From the NCBI RefSeq assembly GCF_003033885.1, contig NZ_CP024081.1:4998499-5062498 (forward strand): a stretch of DNA of 64,000 bases. The letters run 5' to 3'. The notes beneath the pieces were generated by a model. It was not told the origin of the DNA. It saw only the letters and a program-made list of their open reading frames with translations, and ran no database searches. This document shows, in pieces, positions 26,614 through 36,563 of this stretch (position 1 is its first letter; the number at the start of each line of letters is the position of its first letter). The stretch comes from Pseudomonas rhizophila. GTDB lineage: Bacteria; Pseudomonadota; Gammaproteobacteria; Pseudomonadales; Pseudomonadaceae. A program made the translations under genes and the position numbers.

Positions 26614-28011
26614 ATGCTGAAGAAGCTGTTCCAGTCATTCCGTTCTCCCTTGCGTCGTACGCAACACATTCGCAGCACTCCTGAAGTGCTCAACAGTGGC
26701 CAGCATTCGTTGCAAAAGGCCCAGTTCAGCCGTTACGCGGTGAACATCGTCGAACGCCTGCAGAACGCCGGCTACCAGGCTTATCTGGTGGGCGGATGTG
26801 TGCGTGACATGCTGCTCAACATCACGCCCAAGGATTTCGACGTCGCCACCAGCGCCACGCCGGAACAGATCCGCGCCGAATTTCGCAACGCACGGATCAT
26901 TGGCCGGCGCTTCAAGCTGGTCCACATCCACTTCGGCCGCGAAATCATCGAAGTGGCGACATTTCGCGCCAACCACCCGCAAAACGATGAAGAAGAAGAC
27001 AGTAGCCAGTCTTCGCGCAACGAGAGCGGGCGCATCCTGCGCGATAACGTCTACGGCACGCTGGAAGAAGACGCGCAACGCCGCGACTTCACCATCAACG
27101 CCCTGTATTACGACCCGGTCAGCGAACGCATCCTCGACTACGCCAATGGCGTACACGACATCCGCAATCGCCTGATCCGCCTGATCGGCGACCCCAAGCA
27201 GCGTTACCAGGAAGACCCGGTGCGCATGCTGCGAGCCGTGCGTTTCGCCGCCAAGCTGGATTTCGGCATCGAAAAACACAGCGCCACGCCGATCCGCGAA
27301 TTGGCGCCGATGCTGCGGGAAATCCCGTCGGCCCGTCTGTTCGAGGAAGTGCTCAAGTTGTTCCTGTCGGGCAACGCGGCGGACACCTTTGAAATGCTGG
27401 TGGACCTGCAACTGTTCGACCCGCTGTTCCCGGCCAGCGCCGAAGCGCTGGAGCACAACCCGACCTACACCCACACCCTGATCAGCGAAGCGTTGATCAA
27501 CACCGATCTGCGCATCAAGCAGAACAAACCGGTGACCCCGGCCTTCCTGTTTGCCGCACTGCTCTGGCCTGCCCTCCCGGCCCGGGTGCTGCGCCTGCAG
27601 GAGCGCGGCATGCCGCCAATCCCTGCCATGCAGGAAGCCGCCCACGAGCTGATCAGCGAACAGTGCCAGCGCATCGCGATTCCGAAACGCTTCACGATGC
27701 CGATCCGCGAAATCTGGGACATGCAGGAACGCCTGCCACGGCGCAGCGGCAAACGTGCCGACCTGCTGCTGGACAACCCGCGTTTCCGGGCTGGCTACGA
27801 CTTCCTGCTACTGCGTGAAAGCGCCGGCGAACAAACCGATGGCCTCGGTGAATGGTGGACTGACTACCAGGACGCCAACGACAGCGAGCGCCGCGACATG
27901 ATCCGCGAACTCAGTGGTAAGGACGACGGTGCCAGCGGCCCGCGCAAGCGTCGTCGCAGCAGCGGCGCCAAGCGTAAACGTGCCGGTGTCCCGAGCGCTT
28001 CGGACGAGTAA
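26614..28011 (+). CDS. pcnB: Poly(A) polymerase I
   Basis: This 465-residue class II nucleotidyltransferase adds poly(A) tails that promote RNA decay. The head domain has 'YLVGGCVRDMLLNITPKDFDVATSATPEQI' with the catalytic aspartates, and the RNA-binding neck and body include 'EEDAQRRDFTINALYYDP' and 'RYQEDPVRMLRAVRFAAKL'. The C-terminal tail is very basic (GPRKRRRSSGAKRKRAG), typical for PcnB. I start at ATG 26614 (MLKKLFQSFRSPLRRTQHIRS); an in-frame ATG at 26542 lies upstream without support. folK follows after 3 bp. Confidence 0.95.
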   Translation: MLKKLFQSFRSPLRRTQHIRSTPEVLNSGQHSLQKAQFSRYAVNIVERLQNAGYQAYLVGGCVRDMLLNITPKDFDVATSATPEQIRAEFRNARIIGRRFKLVHIHFGREIIEVATFRANHPQNDEEEDSSQSSRNESGRILRDNVYGTLEEDAQRRDFTINALYYDPVSERILDYANGVHDIRNRLIRLIGDPKQRYQEDPVRMLRAVRFAAKLDFGIEKHSATPIRELAPMLREIPSARLFEEVLKLFLSGNAADTFEMLVDLQLFDPLFPASAEALEHNPTYTHTLISEALINTDLRIKQNKPVTPAFLFAALLWPALPARVLRLQERGMPPIPAMQEAAHELISEQCQRIAIPKRFTMPIREIWDMQERLPRRSGKRADLLLDNPRFRAGYDFLLLRESAGEQTDGLGEWWTDYQDANDSERRDMIRELSGKDDGASGPRKRRRSSGAKRKRAGVPSASDE

Positions 28012-28014
28012 TCG

Positions 28015-28500
28015 ATGGAGCGCATCTACATCGGCATGGGCAGCAACCTCGCCGAGCCCGCCGAACAATTGCGCAGCGCTGTCCAGGCGCTGGCGCAACT
28101 GCCCGACACGCAACTGGCGGGCGTGTCAGCGTTCTACCAGAGCGACTCCCTGCTGCCCGGCCAGCCACGCTACACCAATGCGGTCGCGGCGCTGGACAGT
28201 CGCCTGGCGCCGCTGGACCTGCTCGATGCGCTGCAAGCCATCGAAACCGGGCAAGGTCGCGAACGCCTGGAGCGCTGGGGTCCGCGCACCCTGGACCTGG
28301 ACATTCTCCTGTTCGGCGATCGCCTGATCGACGACCCCCGCCTGAAAGTCCCTCACTACCACATGCACGCCCGGGCCTTCGTACTCTATCCCCTCGCAGA
28401 ACTGGCACCCGCCGACCTGCGCCTGGCCGATGGAAGGCTGCTCAAGGACCTGCTTGCAGCGTGCCCGTTTGTCGGCCTGGAACGCTTGCCCTCCAACTGA
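28015..28500 (+). CDS. folK: 2-amino-4-hydroxy-6-hydroxymethyldihydropteridine pyrophosphokinase
   Basis: HPPK transfers pyrophosphate from ATP to the pterin, a step in folate synthesis. The 161-residue protein contains the N-terminal 'YIGMGSNL', the active-site 'ERWGPRTLDLDILLFGD' and 'VPHYHMHARAFVLYPLAELAP'. It begins 3 bp after pcnB and precedes the pantothenate genes by 400 bp. The pcnB-folK-pan order is conserved in Pseudomonas. Confidence 0.96.
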   Translation: MERIYIGMGSNLAEPAEQLRSAVQALAQLPDTQLAGVSAFYQSDSLLPGQPRYTNAVAALDSRLAPLDLLDALQAIETGQGRERLERWGPRTLDLDILLFGDRLIDDPRLKVPHYHMHARAFVLYPLAELAPADLRLADGRLLKDLLAACPFVGLERLPSN

Positions 28501-28902
28501 CGTAGATAGCCTGTGGGAGCGAGCCTGCTCGCGACAGCGGTGATTGAACCAATGCAAATGTCGACTGACACACCGCAACCGCGTGCAGGCTCGCTCCCAC
28601 AAGATTCGGACCCTACAGTCACTTTCGAGACTCTCCCCCACGCTGAAACGCATCAGTAAACCCGGTAACACCCGGCGGTAACACATCCAATTGACTTCCC
28701 GGGTACTCCTCACGACTATAGGCGTCCCGTCGCCGCCAACGCGGCGCTAAAGGGCGCAATCCAGGCCTTACAAGCACCACGCATAGAGGGTGCGCCTGTA
28801 TAAATGACGAATCATGCGCGTTACTCGCAGTAGTTCAAGGAGGTGTTCTCAGTCAGGGAAACCGATTGAGAACATCCCCTGGCGCCTAATGAGGACTTTT
28901 TC
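28501..28902. other. panB upstream region with REPIN and structured leader
   Basis: This 402-bp gap holds a REPIN (28512-28601). A possible promoter TTGACT (28692) has no good -10 at normal spacing. The leader contains an orphan Shine-Dalgarno-like AAGGAGGTG (28837-28845) and an 8-bp perfect inverted repeat TGTTCTCA/TGAGAACA (28844-28851 and 28867-28874). The real panB ribosome-binding site GAGGA is at about 28891. Confidence 0.6.
28512..28601. repeat. REPIN: two inverted REP hairpins
   Basis: A left arm GTGGGAGCGAGCCTGCTCGCGA and a right arm with a small change (GCGTGCAGGCTCGCTCCCAC) flank about 45 bp. It lies between folK and panB. Confidence 0.9.
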
Positions 28903-29703
28903 ATGCCAGCTATTACCCTGACCACGCTGCAAGGTCTCAAGCAAAAAGGTGAAAAAATCACCATGCTGACCTGCTATGACGCAACTTTCGCCCACGCCTG
29001 CAATGAGGCCGGTGTCGAAGTGCTGCTGGTGGGCGATTCCCTCGGCATGGTGCTGCAAGGTCACGACAGCACGCTGCCGGTGACCACCGCCGAGATGGCC
29101 TATCACGTGGCCGCCGTCAAACGCGGTAACACCGATGCACTGATCCTTGCCGACCTGCCATTCATGGCCTACGCCACCCTCGAACAAACCATGACCAACA
29201 GCGCCATGCTGATGCAGGCCGGCGCCCACATGGTGAAAGTAGAAGGCGCGTTGTGGCTGGCCGATTCCATTCGCCTGCTGGCCGAACGCGGCATCCCGGT
29301 GTGCGCACACCTGGGCTTGACGCCCCAAGCGGTGAACATCCTCGGTGGCTACAAGGTTCAGGGCCGCAATGAAAACCAGGCCCGTCAGATGCGCGCCGAT
29401 GCGATCGCGCTGGAGCAGGCGGGTGCCGCGATGTTGCTGCTCGAATGCGTGCCCAGCGAACTGGCGGAGGAAATCACCCAGGCGGTGAAGATCCCGGTCA
29501 TCGGCATCGGCGCCGGCAGCGCCACCGACGGCCAGGTACTGGTGCTGCATGACATGCTCGGCTTGTCGATCACCGGTCGCGTACCCAAGTTCGTGAAGAA
29601 CTTCATGGCCGGGCAAGCGACCATCCAGGCCGCCCTGGGCGCCTACGTTGCCGAAGTCAAAGCGGCGACCTTCCCTGGCGTCGAGCACGGATTTTCTGCA
29701 TGA
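28903..29703 (+). CDS. panB: 3-methyl-2-oxobutanoate hydroxymethyltransferase
   Basis: PanB makes ketopantoate from 2-oxoisovalerate and methylene-tetrahydrofolate, committing carbon to pantothenate and CoA. The 266-residue TIM barrel has '[20 protein letters not shown]', the Mg-binding '[15 protein letters not shown]' and '[14 protein letters not shown]'. GAGGA precedes the ATG. Its stop overlaps the panC start (ATGA). Confidence 0.97.
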   Translation: MPAITLTTLQGLKQKGEKITMLTCYDATFAHACNEAGVEVLLVGDSLGMVLQGHDSTLPVTTAEMAYHVAAVKRGNTDALILADLPFMAYATLEQTMTNSAMLMQAGAHMVKVEGALWLADSIRLLAERGIPVCAHLGLTPQAVNILGGYKVQGRNENQARQMRADAIALEQAGAAMLLLECVPSELAEEITQAVKIPVIGIGAGSATDGQVLVLHDMLGLSITGRVPKFVKNFMAGQATIQAALGAYVAEVKAATFPGVEHGFSA

Positions 29704-30560
29704 ACACCGTCAAAACCGTACGCGAACTGCGGGCCGCCGTGGCCCGCGCCCGCAGCGAAGGCAAACGCATTGCTTTCGTGCCGACCATGGGCAACCTGCA
29801 CAGCGGCCATATGGCGCTGATCACCAAAGCGGCGCAGCGGGCCGACTTCGTGGTGGCGAGCATTTTCGTCAACCCGCTGCAATTCGGTGCCGGCGAAGAC
29901 CTGGACAAATACCCGCGCACTTTGGCTGCCGATCAGGAAAAACTGCTCCAGGCCGGCTGCCATCTGCTGTTCGCTCCAACCGTCGAAGAAATGTACCCCG
30001 ACGGCATGGCCGGACAGACCCGGGTCAGTGTCCCGCAACTGTCCGAAGGCCTGTGCGGCGCCAGCCGTCCGGGGCATTTCGAGGGCGTGGCAACGGTGGT
30101 CAGCAAACTGTTCAACATGGTCCAGCCTGACCTTGCGGTGTTCGGCCAGAAGGACTTCCAGCAACTGGCGGTGATCCGCGCGCTGGTCCATGACCTGAAC
30201 ATGCCGATCCAGATCATCGGCGAGCCGACCGTTCGCGCCGAAGATGGCCTGGCGCTGTCGTCACGCAACGGCTTCCTCAGCCCTGAACAACGCGCGGTGG
30301 CACCCGTGGTCTATCGCAGCCTGAGCCAGATTGCCGAGGCGATCAGGCTGGGGCGGCGGGATTTCCCGGTGCTGGTGGCCGAGCAGGTCAAGCAACTGGA
30401 AACTGCCGGCCTGCGTCCTGATTATCTGGAAGTCCGCCACGCCCGTACCTTGCGTCCGGCCACGGCCGAGGATCGTGATCTGGTGATTCTGGTTGCCGCT
30501 TTCCTGGGCACCACCCGGTTGATCGATAACCTGCACCTGGACCTCGACGCACTCGCCTGA
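29700..30560 (+). CDS. panC: Pantothenate synthetase
   Basis: PanC joins pantoate and beta-alanine with ATP. The 286-residue protein shows the HIGH-like '[14 protein letters not shown]', '[23 protein letters not shown]', '[20 protein letters not shown]' and KMSKS-like 'LALSSRN'. It overlaps panB by 4 bp, so the two are translationally coupled. PanD, which supplies beta-alanine, is encoded 240 bp downstream beyond a REPIN. Confidence 0.97.
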   Translation: MNTVKTVRELRAAVARARSEGKRIAFVPTMGNLHSGHMALITKAAQRADFVVASIFVNPLQFGAGEDLDKYPRTLAADQEKLLQAGCHLLFAPTVEEMYPDGMAGQTRVSVPQLSEGLCGASRPGHFEGVATVVSKLFNMVQPDLAVFGQKDFQQLAVIRALVHDLNMPIQIIGEPTVRAEDGLALSSRNGFLSPEQRAVAPVVYRSLSQIAEAIRLGRRDFPVLVAEQVKQLETAGLRPDYLEVRHARTLRPATAEDRDLVILVAAFLGTTRLIDNLHLDLDALA

Positions 30561-30583
30561 ACACCCTAGCCCAATGGGGGCCT

Positions 30584-30675
30584 TGTGGGAGCCAGGCTTG
30601 CTCGCGATAGCAGTCTAAAAGTCGACATATGTGTTGAATTTGACGGCGTCATCGCGAGCAAGCTTGGCTCCCACA
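30584..30675. repeat. REPIN variant (GCCAGGCTTGCTCGCG type)
   Basis: A REP doublet of a slightly different sequence class (GTGGGAGCCAGGCTTGCTCGCGATAG) from the neighbouring ones. The right arm carries the matching changes (ATCGCGAGCAAGCTTGGCTCCCAC). It lies between panC and panD. Confidence 0.88.
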
Positions 30676-30800
30676 GCCTTCGCTTCCACAAGGGATAGAC
30701 GGTGTTTTACAGACTGCATTCTCACATCTCTTGTGTATTGCTGCCTCCAGAGCCTTCGGGCAAACTGCCCGCCGTTCGGACCCGACCAGAGGAAACATTC

Positions 30801-31181
30801 ATGCACGCCATCATGCTCAAGGCCAAGCTGCACCGCGCCGAAGTCACTCACGCCGTGCTCGACTACGAAGGCTCCTGCGCCATTGATGGTGAGTGGCTGG
30901 ACCTGTCGGGTATCCGCGAATACGAACAGATCCAGATCTACAACGTCGACAACGGTGAACGCTTCACCACCTATGCAATCCGTGGCGAAGAAGGCTCGCG
31001 AATGATTTCGGTCAACGGCGCTGCGGCGCACAAGGCCAAGGTGGGTGACCGGGTGATCATCTGCGCCTACGCCCATTACAGCGAAGCCGAACTGGCCAAC
31101 TTCAAGCCCCGCATGCTGTACATGGCCCCGGGCAACGAACTGAGCCACACCAGCAATGCCATCCCGGTTCAGGTCGCCTGA
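30801..31181 (+). CDS. panD: Aspartate 1-decarboxylase
   Basis: This 126-residue pyruvoyl enzyme makes beta-alanine from aspartate. The self-processing site is Gly-Ser in '[15 protein letters not shown]', the serine becoming the pyruvoyl group. The remainder '[16 protein letters not shown]', '[21 protein letters not shown]' is canonical. I start at ATG 30801 (AGAGGAAACATTC upstream); the frame is open to 30702. Confidence 0.97.
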   Translation: MHAIMLKAKLHRAEVTHAVLDYEGSCAIDGEWLDLSGIREYEQIQIYNVDNGERFTTYAIRGEEGSRMISVNGAAAHKAKVGDRVIICAYAHYSEAELANFKPRMLYMAPGNELSHTSNAIPVQVA

Positions 31182-31497
31182 CCGAACCCTGTGCCGCTCC
31201 CTCGGTGTGCAAGCTTGGGGAGCACGCTTTGCTCCCACAGCGGGCATTCCCCAGAATAGGGACTTTGTGCCAGGGAACATCGCCGCGCTTCCGTCTGTCG
31301 GACCAATCCCGCCCCTGTTGTATAAAAAAGTACCGGGAAACGGTCTGACAAAGCCAAGACAGATCGCAACGCGAGGTTTACTGTAGTCGCCCTGTGCCCA
31401 TAGATCGTGTCGACGCAGTTGTCCGGACGCCCCCAGAGGCCATGCCGGAATTTTTAGTGTACAAAAGGTCGTTCAAGTAAAAAGGAAACCCGCAGCG
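31182..31497. other. panD-pgi intergenic region
   Basis: A degenerate single REP hairpin (GGGGAGCACGCTTTGCTCCCAC, about 31216-31239) is the only repeat. AT-rich patches near 31320 and 31450 may hold the pgi promoter, but I see no convincing -35/-10 pair. AAAAAGGAAAC before the pgi ATG provides the ribosome-binding site. Confidence 0.5.
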
Positions 31498-33162
31498 ATG
31501 GCGTATTACCGAACCCCTCACGACGTGACCGCTCTGCCTGCCTGGCAAGCGCTGAATGACCACCGCAAAGCCATGCAGGATTTCAGCATGCGCGAAGCGT
31601 TCCATGCCGATCCGCAGCGTTTCAATCAATTCACTCTGTCGAGCTGCGGCCTGTTTCTCGACTACTCAAAGAACCTGATCAACGCCCAGACCCGTGACCT
31701 GCTGGTGTGCCTAGCCAATGAAGTCGACCTCAAGGGCGCGATCAAGGCGCTGTTCGAAGGCGAAATCGTCAATGCCTCCGAGAGCCGCCCGGCCCTGCAT
31801 ACCGCGCTGCGCCGCCCTGTGGGCGATAAACTGCTGGTGAACGGCGCCGACGTCATGCCCGACGTACACAAGGTGTTGAACCAGATCACTGATCTGGTGG
31901 GGCGCATCCATGACGGCCTGTGGCGCGGCTACACCGAGAAACCGATTACCGACGTGGTGAACATCGGCATCGGTGGCTCTTTCCTCGGCCCGGAACTGGT
32001 CTCCGAAGCGCTGCTGTCTTACGCGCAAAAAGGCGTGCGCTGTCACTACCTGGCGAACATCGATGGCAGCGAGTTCCATGAACTGACCATGAAGTTGCGC
32101 GCCGAGACCACGCTGTTCATCGTCTCGTCGAAATCCTTCAACACCCTCGAAACCCTGAAGAACGCCCAGGCTGCCCGTGCCTGGTACCTGGCCCAGGGCG
32201 GCTCCGAAGCCGAGCTGTACCGCCACTTCATCGCCGTATCGAGCAATAACGCCGCCGCCGTGGCTTTCGGCATCCGCGAAGAAAACATCTTCCCGATGTG
32301 GGATTGGGTCGGCGGGCGCTACTCGCTGTGGTCAGCCATCGGCTTGCCGATCGCCCTGGCCATCGGCATGTCGAACTTCAAGGAATTGCTCTCCGGCGCC
32401 TATTCCATGGACCAGCATTTCCAGAGCGCGCCGTTCGAACAGAACATGCCGGTACTGCTGGCGCTGCTGGGCGTGTGGTACGGCAACTTCTGGGGCGCGC
32501 AAAGCCACGCGATCCTGCCGTACGACCACTACCTGCGCAACATCACCAAGCACTTGCAGCAACTGGACATGGAATCCAACGGCAAGAGTGTGCGCCAGGA
32601 CGGCACGCCGGTGTCTACCGACACAGGTCCTGTGATCTGGGGCGGCGTCGGTTGCAATGGTCAGCACGCCTACCACCAGTTGCTGCACCAGGGCACCCAG
32701 TTGATCCCGGCAGACTTCATCGTGCCGATCGTCAGCTTCAACCCGGTTTCCGATCACCACCAGTGGCTGTACGCCAACTGCCTGTCCCAGAGCCAGGCAC
32801 TGATGCTGGGCAAGACCCGCGCCGAAGCCGAAGCGGAACTGCGTGACAAAGGTGCGAGCGAAGAAGACGTGCAGAAACTGGCCTCCCACAAGGTGATCCC
32901 GGGCAACCGTCCGAGCAACACCTTGGTGGTCGAACGCATCAGCCCACGTCGCCTTGGCGCATTGGTAGCGCTGTATGAACATAAAGTGTTCGTGCAAAGC
33001 GTGGTCTGGGGTATCAACGCGTTCGACCAATGGGGCGTGGAGCTGGGCAAGGAATTGGGCAAGGGCGTCTACAACCGTCTGGTGGGCAGCGAAGAAAGCG
33101 CGGCCGAAGACCCTTCGACCCAGGGCTTGATCAACTACTTCCGCGGGCGTCATCGCGGCTGA
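31498..33162 (+). CDS. pgi: Glucose-6-phosphate isomerase
   Basis: This 554-residue phosphoglucose isomerase interconverts glucose-6-P and fructose-6-P; in Pseudomonas, which lacks phosphofructokinase, it mainly works in the gluconeogenic/cyclic direction. It carries the SIS-domain motifs '[18 protein letters not shown]', '[17 protein letters not shown]', signature '[20 protein letters not shown]', and the C-terminal '[14 protein letters not shown]' with the catalytic lysine. It stands alone between panD and acs. Confidence 0.97.
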   Translation: MAYYRTPHDVTALPAWQALNDHRKAMQDFSMREAFHADPQRFNQFTLSSCGLFLDYSKNLINAQTRDLLVCLANEVDLKGAIKALFEGEIVNASESRPALHTALRRPVGDKLLVNGADVMPDVHKVLNQITDLVGRIHDGLWRGYTEKPITDVVNIGIGGSFLGPELVSEALLSYAQKGVRCHYLANIDGSEFHELTMKLRAETTLFIVSSKSFNTLETLKNAQAARAWYLAQGGSEAELYRHFIAVSSNNAAAVAFGIREENIFPMWDWVGGRYSLWSAIGLPIALAIGMSNFKELLSGAYSMDQHFQSAPFEQNMPVLLALLGVWYGNFWGAQSHAILPYDHYLRNITKHLQQLDMESNGKSVRQDGTPVSTDTGPVIWGGVGCNGQHAYHQLLHQGTQLIPADFIVPIVSFNPVSDHHQWLYANCLSQSQALMLGKTRAEAEAELRDKGASEEDVQKLASHKVIPGNRPSNTLVVERISPRRLGALVALYEHKVFVQSVVWGINAFDQWGVELGKELGKGVYNRLVGSEESAAEDPSTQGLINYFRGRHRG

Positions 33163-33195
33163 TCCTCAAGTAGTTATCAAGGCCCGCGTTACCTT

Positions 33196-33285
33196 TGTGG
33201 GAGCGAGCCTGCTCGCGATGGCGGTGGATCAGTTGACACAGATGTTGACTGACACAGCGCCATCGCGAGCAGGCTCGCTCCCACA
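33196..33285. repeat. REPIN: two inverted REP hairpins
   Basis: REP doublet GTGGGAGCGAGCCTGCTCGCGATGGCG with its inverted partner, between pgi and acs, ending about 80 bp before the acs ATG. Confidence 0.92.
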
Positions 33286-33344
33286 GTTGATTTGTACATG
33301 ACTTGAACCCTCCGGCTACTCGGCGCATCTTTATGACTTGTCGC

Positions 33345-33362
33345 AAAAACAAGAATAAGGAA
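33345..33362 (+). promoter_or_regulatory. Candidate Hfq/Crc site over the acs ribosome-binding site
   Basis: AAAAACAAGAATAAGGAA reads as six successive triplets, five of form AAN and the last GAA, ending 5 bp before the acs ATG (33368) and including the Shine-Dalgarno AAGGAA. This matches the AANAANAA catabolite-activity motif bound by Hfq with Crc in Pseudomonas. Binding there would block translation when preferred carbon sources are present. Assignment is from the motif only. Confidence 0.65.
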
Positions 33363-33367
33363 CCGTC

Positions 33368-35305
<1,938 letters not shown>

Positions 35306-35353
35306 GCGAATGACTCGGTTCCCCTGAGGCATCGAGTCCTTGCGTCGCTGGAC

Positions 35354-35378
35354 TGTGGGAGCACAGCTTGCTCCCACA
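35354..35378. repeat. Single REP hairpin
   Basis: TGTGGGAGCACAGCTTGCTCCCACA is a short perfect-ended palindrome of the REP class, 48 bp after acs. It is a lone hairpin, not a doublet. Confidence 0.8.
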
Positions 35379-35439
35379 AATCCCCTCGCCACAGAAACTG
35401 CTAAACTCCCGCGCCTCATTTCCTTAAGGCGCGCCCGGC

Positions 35440-36456
35440 ATGTCTTCCTTGAATCAGGCGCTGCGCGCCGCCCTCGATCAGCGTCAGGACCTGCTCGGCC
35501 AATTGCACCAGCAAGGCACCGATTGCTATCGCTTGTTCCATGGCAGCCAGGAAGGCGCCCCTGGCCTGACGGTCGACCGCTACGGCCCGCAATTGCTGGT
35601 GCAAAGTTTCCATCAGTCACTGGAACGCGATGCCTTGCTGCAATTGCACGGTATCGTCAACGAGTGCCTGGGCCTGGACACCCTGCTGGTCTACAACGAT
35701 CGCGCCCGGGGCAATTCGCGCGTCGACCGCCAGGACACCGTTTACCAGGCTGACGAAGCCGCCCTGCAAGACCTTGTCGGCCGTGAATGGGGTCTGAACT
35801 ACCGCGTGCGCGGGCGCCATGCCGGGCAGGATCCATTGCTGTTTCTCGACCTGCGCAACGCCCGGGGCTGGGTCAAGGAACACAGCCGTCACAAAAGCGT
35901 GCTGAACCTGTTCGCCTACACCTGCGGCGTCGGCCTGAGCGCCGCGGCCGGTGGCGCGCGCGAGGTGTGCAACCTGGACTTTGCCGAAGGCAACCTGGCG
36001 GTGGGGCGCGAGAACGGTTTGCTCAACCCTGATCTGCCGCCCATGGATTTCGTGCAATCGGATTACTTCCCGGCCATCCGCCAACTGGCCGGCCTGCCCA
36101 TCAGTCAGCGACGCGGGCAGAAGCTGCCAGGTTATGTGCGCCTGGAGCAACGCCAATACGACCTGGTGCTGCTCGACCCGCCCGCCTGGGCCAAGAGCGC
36201 GTTCGGCACTGTCGACCTCTTGCGCGATTACCAGAGCCTGCTCAAGCCGGCGCTGCTCACCACCGCTGAAAATGGCGTGCTGATCTGCTGCAACAACCTG
36301 GCAAAAGTCTCCATGGACGACTGGCGCGAGCAGGTGCTGCGCTGCGCGGAAAAGGCCGGCCGCCCGGTGCGCGAATGGAAAATACTGACACCCGGCAGCG
36401 ATTTCCCCTCGCTGGACCAGCAGCCGCCACTCAAGACGTTGATCCTTCAGCTCTGA
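35440..36456 (+). CDS. Class I SAM-dependent rRNA methyltransferase (RlmI/RlmK-like)
   Basis: This 338-residue methyltransferase of COG1092 has an N-terminal region with 'CYRLFHGSQEGAPGLTVDRYG' (RlmI-type EEHD domain). The Rossmann domain has 'SVLNLFAYTCGVGLSAAAGGA' for SAM and catalytic 'LVLLDPPAWAKS'. Relatives methylate cytosine-5 or guanine in 23S rRNA, but it lacks the PUA domain expected at the N-terminus of RlmI, so the target base is uncertain. It lies alone after acs. Confidence 0.82.
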   Translation: MSSLNQALRAALDQRQDLLGQLHQQGTDCYRLFHGSQEGAPGLTVDRYGPQLLVQSFHQSLERDALLQLHGIVNECLGLDTLLVYNDRARGNSRVDRQDTVYQADEAALQDLVGREWGLNYRVRGRHAGQDPLLFLDLRNARGWVKEHSRHKSVLNLFAYTCGVGLSAAAGGAREVCNLDFAEGNLAVGRENGLLNPDLPPMDFVQSDYFPAIRQLAGLPISQRRGQKLPGYVRLEQRQYDLVLLDPPAWAKSAFGTVDLLRDYQSLLKPALLTTAENGVLICCNNLAKVSMDDWREQVLRCAEKAGRPVREWKILTPGSDFPSLDQQPPLKTLILQL

Positions 36457-36563
36457 ACCAGCGGTTCAACTCCTTCGCCGAAAACGGACAAATCTGATAA
36501 ATCACAGTGGCTTCGGAACCGTAAACGCATGCCATACTCCAAGGCACTCCGAATTCACACCAG

